Shown here in pieces: positions 21,801 through 24,215 of a stretch of DNA of 24,215 bases. The translations under genes and the position numbers were made by a program. Source of the stretch: UBA5314 sp035560815. Its GTDB lineage: Bacteria; Bacillota; Syntrophomonadia; Syntrophomonadales; Syntrophomonadaceae. The notes beneath the pieces were generated by a model. The model searched no databases, was not told where the DNA came from, and worked only from the letters and a program-made list of their open reading frames with translations. The stretch lies in contig DATMYR010000073.1 in NCBI GenBank assembly GCA_035560815.1, positions 1 through 24,215 of the forward strand, read 5' to 3'. How positions within the stretch are numbered: position 1 is the stretch's first letter; every line of letters begins with the position of its first letter.

Positions 21801-24215
21801 GCAACGGCGATGGTTCCGAGGGCCTCCTGGACTACTATCGTGTTGTTGGTAAAATTAATAGCCGTTAATCCATCCCCTGTTGCTTTGGCGCGTATTGACG
21901 GGTCGGTGAACAGCAACATTCTGTTAAAATTGGTTCCGGTATTAACCGTACACGTAGCCACGCTGCTGCCGGCTGGAATAGAAAACACCAGTTTCAGCGC
22001 AAGCGTTTCGCCTTTTTTAATAATCGGGTTTGTTCCGTCTGACTCAACCCATATTGGCACAGTATAACTACTGCTGTTGTATGTCGGGAAATTGCCAACC
22101 TGCACCTTTCCCTCTAAGACTCCGGTGTTGGCCGCTATGGTCGCGGCACGGTTTAACTGTATAGCATTATCTTTTGAATGGGGATACATAATCCCGGTTT
22201 CAAACCCGTACACGTCCTTATCGGTCGGCGCGGTAATCGTTGCCGTAATCGTGACGGGGACCTCGCCGCCGCCGACTTTGCCGGCCGCCGTGTCAAACGC
22301 GACGCTTGCGAAGAACGCGGTATGCAGATTCAAAGCGGAACCGGAAAGCGGGGCGATTGCGGCTTTGCACGCTGTTTCCGCGGCGTTGATATTGTTATTG
22401 AACGTGGTTGCGTCGATGTTGTACAAATCCGCGTATTTTAAGGTTGAATCCGTGAACAGCACCAGCTGGTTGCTGCTCGTGCCGACATTTATCGGAATGT
22501 TCGTTGTCGTAGCAGCCGCTGTGGCGACAACCTTGAACTTCAGTATAAGCTCAAGGGGCGTGCTGGAGGTAATAACTTTCGTTGGCGTTTCGGCGGGGGC
22601 GGGATTGTAGGTAAAACGCACGTAGCCAGCGGAGTAATCGGAGGAGGTTTCAACTGTCAGCCCGCTTAAACCGGGGTTTGCGGCGACAGTAGCATCGACA
22701 TCCGGCACCAGAAGGCTTGGGGGGGTACTCCATTCGTTATAAGGGTATGAGAATGCTCCCGTGAAGCCGTATGCGTCAACGGTTGAAGTAATCGTGGCCT
22801 TAACCGTGATTGTTTCACCGACTTTACCGGAGTCCGGGCCGACCGCTGATAACGTAACGGTTGCGGCCTTTAGCGTCGTGAGCGCCGGCGACGCCGTAGA
22901 CGGAGCGATGGCAATGGTTCCGCCGGCTTCCTGCGTGGCAATTTTTGCGGCGGTGTCCACATCTGAAGCCTGAACCGAATTGTTCTTAAACAGCAGCAAG
23001 CGGTTTGGGTATCCGCCGAAATTTACCGTGAGATTGCCCGTGGTCGTGTTAGTAACCTTAAACTTCAACACGAGCGCCAGCGGAGTACCGGCGGTTATGA
23101 TTTTGCCGCCGGTACCCGAGCAGGTTATCCCGTTCGCTCCGTTAGTATTAGTTATGGTCAGATAATCCTTCAGCGCGGGGTTGGCGTCCTTGGTCGCGGC
23201 AATGTCTAATTGGAGGTTGGCGCCGGGATATTGAAGTGCGCCCGTAAAACCGTACGCGTCCACGGCCGAGTTAATCGTCGCCGTAGCGGTCACCGTATCG
23301 CCGACCGCGGCTGAGGCTTTGTCCAGAGTAAAGCCCACGTTGGCGGTGTACGCTATCGTAAGGCCAAATAGACTTGGAGCGGACTTGGCATCCTCAGAAC
23401 ATAAGATAAGTCCGGCATGCATCATGTCGATAAGTTTAGTCGAATTAAAGTTAATTGTTTTTAAGCCGGTTCCTGTTTGTGCTATACGTACTGACGGGTC
23501 TGTTAAAAGCGCCCATCTGTCGACCCAACTGCCACCGCTGTTTAATCCCAGAATCATCGTCGCCGAAGGCGCGGTGTTGACGACCGTGAACGTGAACTTA
23601 ATCTTTGTATCGCCTTCCGGAATTTTCAGGGTTTTCCCGTCGCTCTCAACGTATACCATTAGGTAGCCGGGGACAGTAGTGGTGTCGAGTGTAATTCCCG
23701 GGTTGTCTGCCGCGAATTTTCCGGCGTCTACCTGAAGATAGGTAACCGGGTTGTAGCTGTCGTCCACGACTGCAAACCCTCCCGTAAAGCCGTACGCACC
23801 TCCGCCGGTGACTGTAACCGTAGCCGTCATCGTAAAGGTATCCCCTACCGTAAGTTTGGGGGCAGGTGCGCTGACACTAAACACGGTCGATGTACCCGTG
23901 GCAATAGTCGTCGCTGGGGTCGTTACGGTGATGGTGTAAGGATACGTCACCGGCGTCAAACCGTCTGGTGCGACCGTAACCGTAACCGTCGTATCACTCG
24001 TCATCAAAGCGCCGGTTTTGTCCACCGAAATCTTGTCGGCGGGAACGGGCGTTTCGGTTCCGTCGGCGGCTACTACCTTGGCGCTAAAGCCCGTCAGGTC
24101 GAAAACCTCGCCCGCAAGGTAGGTCAATTTGGCCGGATCGCCTGTTTTTACGATCGCCGGCTGTGCGGGCTCTTGCGGCGCTGTGAGTTCCATCACGGTT
24201 ATGCCGCCCAGCGCA
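18872..24215 (-). CDS. Giant modular surface protein, cohesin-like and GLUG repeats, 5' end outside the window
   Basis: About 1,780 residues are visible and the frame stays open to the window edge, so the true start and any signal peptide lie beyond 24215; the GTG at 24196 is probably internal. Counting from that GTG, residues 1-95 look like a bacterial Ig-type domain. Four cohesin-like modules follow to about 800, each with a 'YGF(T/E)(G/T)G' motif. Two GLUG-type arrays cover about 820-1620, each opened by 'DGYYLL...DVL.FA'. A Pro/Ala/Thr-rich linker (about 1630-1735) leads to a C-terminal membrane helix, 'GVLLVAFILAGLGGLRRYRK'. There is no LPXTG motif. The gene is visibly more GC-rich than those at 1-17000. 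It is probably anchored and extends from the cell surface as adhesin, scaffold or receptor for the adjacent ExbB/DUF2149 motor; the role is unproven. Confidence 0.85.
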   Translation of the reverse strand, partial: ALGGITVMELTAPQEPAQPAIVKTGDPAKLTYLAGEVFDLTGFSAKVVAADGTETPVPADKISVDKTGALMTSDTTVTVTVAPDGLTPVTYPYTITVTTPATTIATGTSTVFSVSAPAPKLTVGDTFTMTATVTVTGGGAYGFTGGFAVVDDSYNPVTYLQVDAGKFAADNPGITLDTTTVPGYLMVYVESDGKTLKIPEGDTKIKFTFTVVNTAPSATMILGLNSGGSWVDRWALLTDPSVRIAQTGTGLKTINFNSTKLIDMMHAGLILCSEDAKSAPSLFGLTIAYTANVGFTLDKASAAVGDTVTATATINSAVDAYGFTGALQYPGANLQLDIAATKDANPALKDYLTITNTNGANGITCSGTGGKIITAGTPLALVLKFKVTNTTTGNLTVNFGGYPNRLLLFKNNSVQASDVDTAAKIATQEAGGTIAIAPSTASPALTTLKAATVTLSAVGPDSGKVGETITVKATITSTVDAYGFTGAFSYPYNEWSTPPSLLVPDVDATVAANPGLSGLTVETSSDYSAGYVRFTYNPAPAETPTKVITSSTPLELILKFKVVATAAATTTNIPINVGTSSNQLVLFTDSTLKYADLYNIDATTFNNNINAAETACKAAIAPLSGSALNLHTAFFASVAFDTAAGKVGGGEVPVTITATITAPTDKDVYGFETGIMYPHSKDNAIQLNRAATIAANTGVLEGKVQVGNFPTYNSSSYTVPIWVESDGTNPIIKKGETLALKLVFSIPAGSSVATCTVNTGTNFNRMLLFTDPSIRAKATGDGLTAINFTNNTIVVQEALGTIAVAGSTAGSIKLEKSLTDLSMNSDGYYLLATPTDVLAFANAVNTLGYTAIKATVKNDIDLTGSAFAGIGTAEHPFTGTIQGNKKIKIARVVADGGSAVGGLVNYLGTGGTLNSVSTEGTITGTFGGASIGGLVGVSTGGNVYVPYESVAITGTATDGASIGGIYGTADYYIGQSTYTGNIIVTSTEGTVNVGGIEGTFDGTGKPDANRQIYQCYNTGNISGGTNTGSIIGSITYGIIQQSGNNGGAVTGSGNTGGVAGKATGTAFANVCNKGAVNGSGDATGGIVGYVYGAGTGVSQSYNTAAVTSSGASVGGIIGENAATSMSATSNFNLGNVMATGSQPNIGAVIGKATVTPAVYKGNYYLKNSSVNTFLGDALDDAEFTVESGNESAKCASNPASFILTGANGHVPGIYSYLSAPPVQDGDGYYLLSTVDDVLWFATTVQSNPMFGTQNQINGRLTNDIDMSKVSSEQFLGIGGTTEYGVYAGTFDGAGHTVTLKTGPFFNNCVGATIKNLTVEGSISGSAGIVNSISKGTIDNCHNKANITTTSDAGGIAGNAQQTVITNCTNSGNITCGQGGGIVGTIGGFEMMPNSGSQVKSTFSRIENCANSGNITGSRNVGGIAGETSGGGCTASFINCTNTGNITSTAQTSSGQTGYNPVYVNSAGGILGGAIDIAIVIDGCKNEGDVTGTANNIGGIVGVVSGSQGAMGTPDITVTNSANSGDLINTVAPDYQDHVSYDGQDHVFSFNPNNISVGGIVGNIMTARTTNISGNSNTGNVSSALDGAHLSGVVASGGTRAGIVNNKTGTFFGLDKDNQNITLAEETAPVTPSVTPPVTSSGHSSAYFVKNPIVLDTPAVTTPLVETPAAETPAAEAPAVLAPAATAPDNTDIALGPAPLETSTAAKNADTPLLAQNDSKTPEQTPAEPGKAAESSLKEATIYAVVQEAIQNPVIVRGVLLVAFILAGLGGLRRYRKSRRA
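19360..21750 (-). repeat. Two tandem GLUG-type repeat arrays within the giant surface gene
   Basis: Two blocks start with closely related openers, 'DGYYLLATPTDVLAFANAV' (near 21740) and 'DGYYLLSTVDDVLWFATTV' (near 20540). Each then has 'NDIDL/NDIDM' and a 'F.G.G...G.IQG/FDG' segment, followed by many short units containing GG(I/L)VG, 'NTGNIT', 'NSGNIT' and similar. This is the GLUG beta-helix pattern found in large adhesins. The two blocks look like an internal duplication. Confidence 0.8.
21799..23854 (-). repeat. Four cohesin-like modules within the giant surface gene
   Basis: Modules cover roughly residues 115-275, 290-430, 455-620 and 640-800. Shared landmarks are G(D/E)T.T..ATIT near the start, 'AYGFTGG', 'AYGFTGA', 'AYGFTGA' and 'VYGFETG', then 'L.L.LKFKV' and 'RLLLF' or 'RMLLFTD'. 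Module pairs end in 'GTIAIA' or 'GTIAVA'. No dockerin motif was seen in the window. Confidence 0.7.

Noticed and set aside
18993..23666. Long plus-strand open frames such as 18993-19589 and 22077-22610
   Set aside because: They lie antisense to the GC-rich repetitive surface gene, have low-complexity Ala/Val/Pro translations, and show no ribosome site or family motif.
18872..24215. LPXTG-type sortase anchoring of the giant surface protein
   Set aside because: The C-terminus has a hydrophobic helix and basic tail, but no LPXTG-like motif precedes it.

Overview
The window looks like a chromosomal piece of a strictly anaerobic Firmicute of the Peptococcaceae/Syntrophomonadaceae kind. The reasons are strong AGGAGG-type ribosome binding sites, frequent GTG/TTG starts, abundant iron-sulfur proteins, molybdenum enzymes and sigma-54 type promoters. 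This is inferred from style and gene content, not from a marker gene. Every convincing gene lies on the minus strand, so transcription runs from high to low coordinates. I see no tRNA, rRNA, CRISPR, insertion sequence or phage gene.

Region A (24215-17340). A giant surface protein, cut by the window edge, has about four cohesin-like modules, two GLUG-type repeat arrays, a Pro/Ala linker and a C-terminal membrane anchor. It is followed by an ExbB/TolQ-type proton-channel subunit and two tandem DUF2149 (ExbD-like) subunits. A strong hairpin with a U-tract separates the giant gene from the motor genes, and two terminators close the unit (17210-17238, 17044-17080).

Region B (about 17143-11014) is a molybdenum-cofactor operon: MoeA-like protein with a Cys-rich tail, MoeA, MoaA, MoaC, a MOSC protein, a DUF2064 protein and MogA/MoaB. 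Its leader holds a near-consensus sigma-54 promoter, a Moco-family riboswitch and a terminator/antiterminator pair that can be drawn at base resolution.

Region C (about 10956-7107) has its own sigma-54 site, then MobB, a second DUF2064 protein, an HdrD-like iron-sulfur protein and a DUF169-ferredoxin fusion, closed by a terminator at 7107-7145.

Region D (about 7060-46) has a third sigma-54 site and then a cytoplasmic molybdo/tungsto-oxidoreductase complex: an acetylene-hydratase-like catalytic subunit, a four-cluster ferredoxin subunit and an NrfD/PsrC membrane subunit. After these come a small unknown protein, an MBL-fold hydrolase, an OYE-type flavin oxidoreductase and a Cys-rich thioredoxin-fold-like protein.

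Taken together, regions B to D look like one regulon: cofactor synthesis, accessory electron carriers and one respiratory-type molybdenum or tungsten enzyme, each behind a -24/-12 promoter. Similar dyad or repeat sequences lie about 105-150 bp upstream of the expected start sites, and cofactor synthesis is also fed back by the riboswitch. The enzyme's substrate is not known. The residue matching the catalytic Asp of acetylene hydratase is His here, so it is probably not that enzyme. Region A appears to be a separate proton-driven envelope system.
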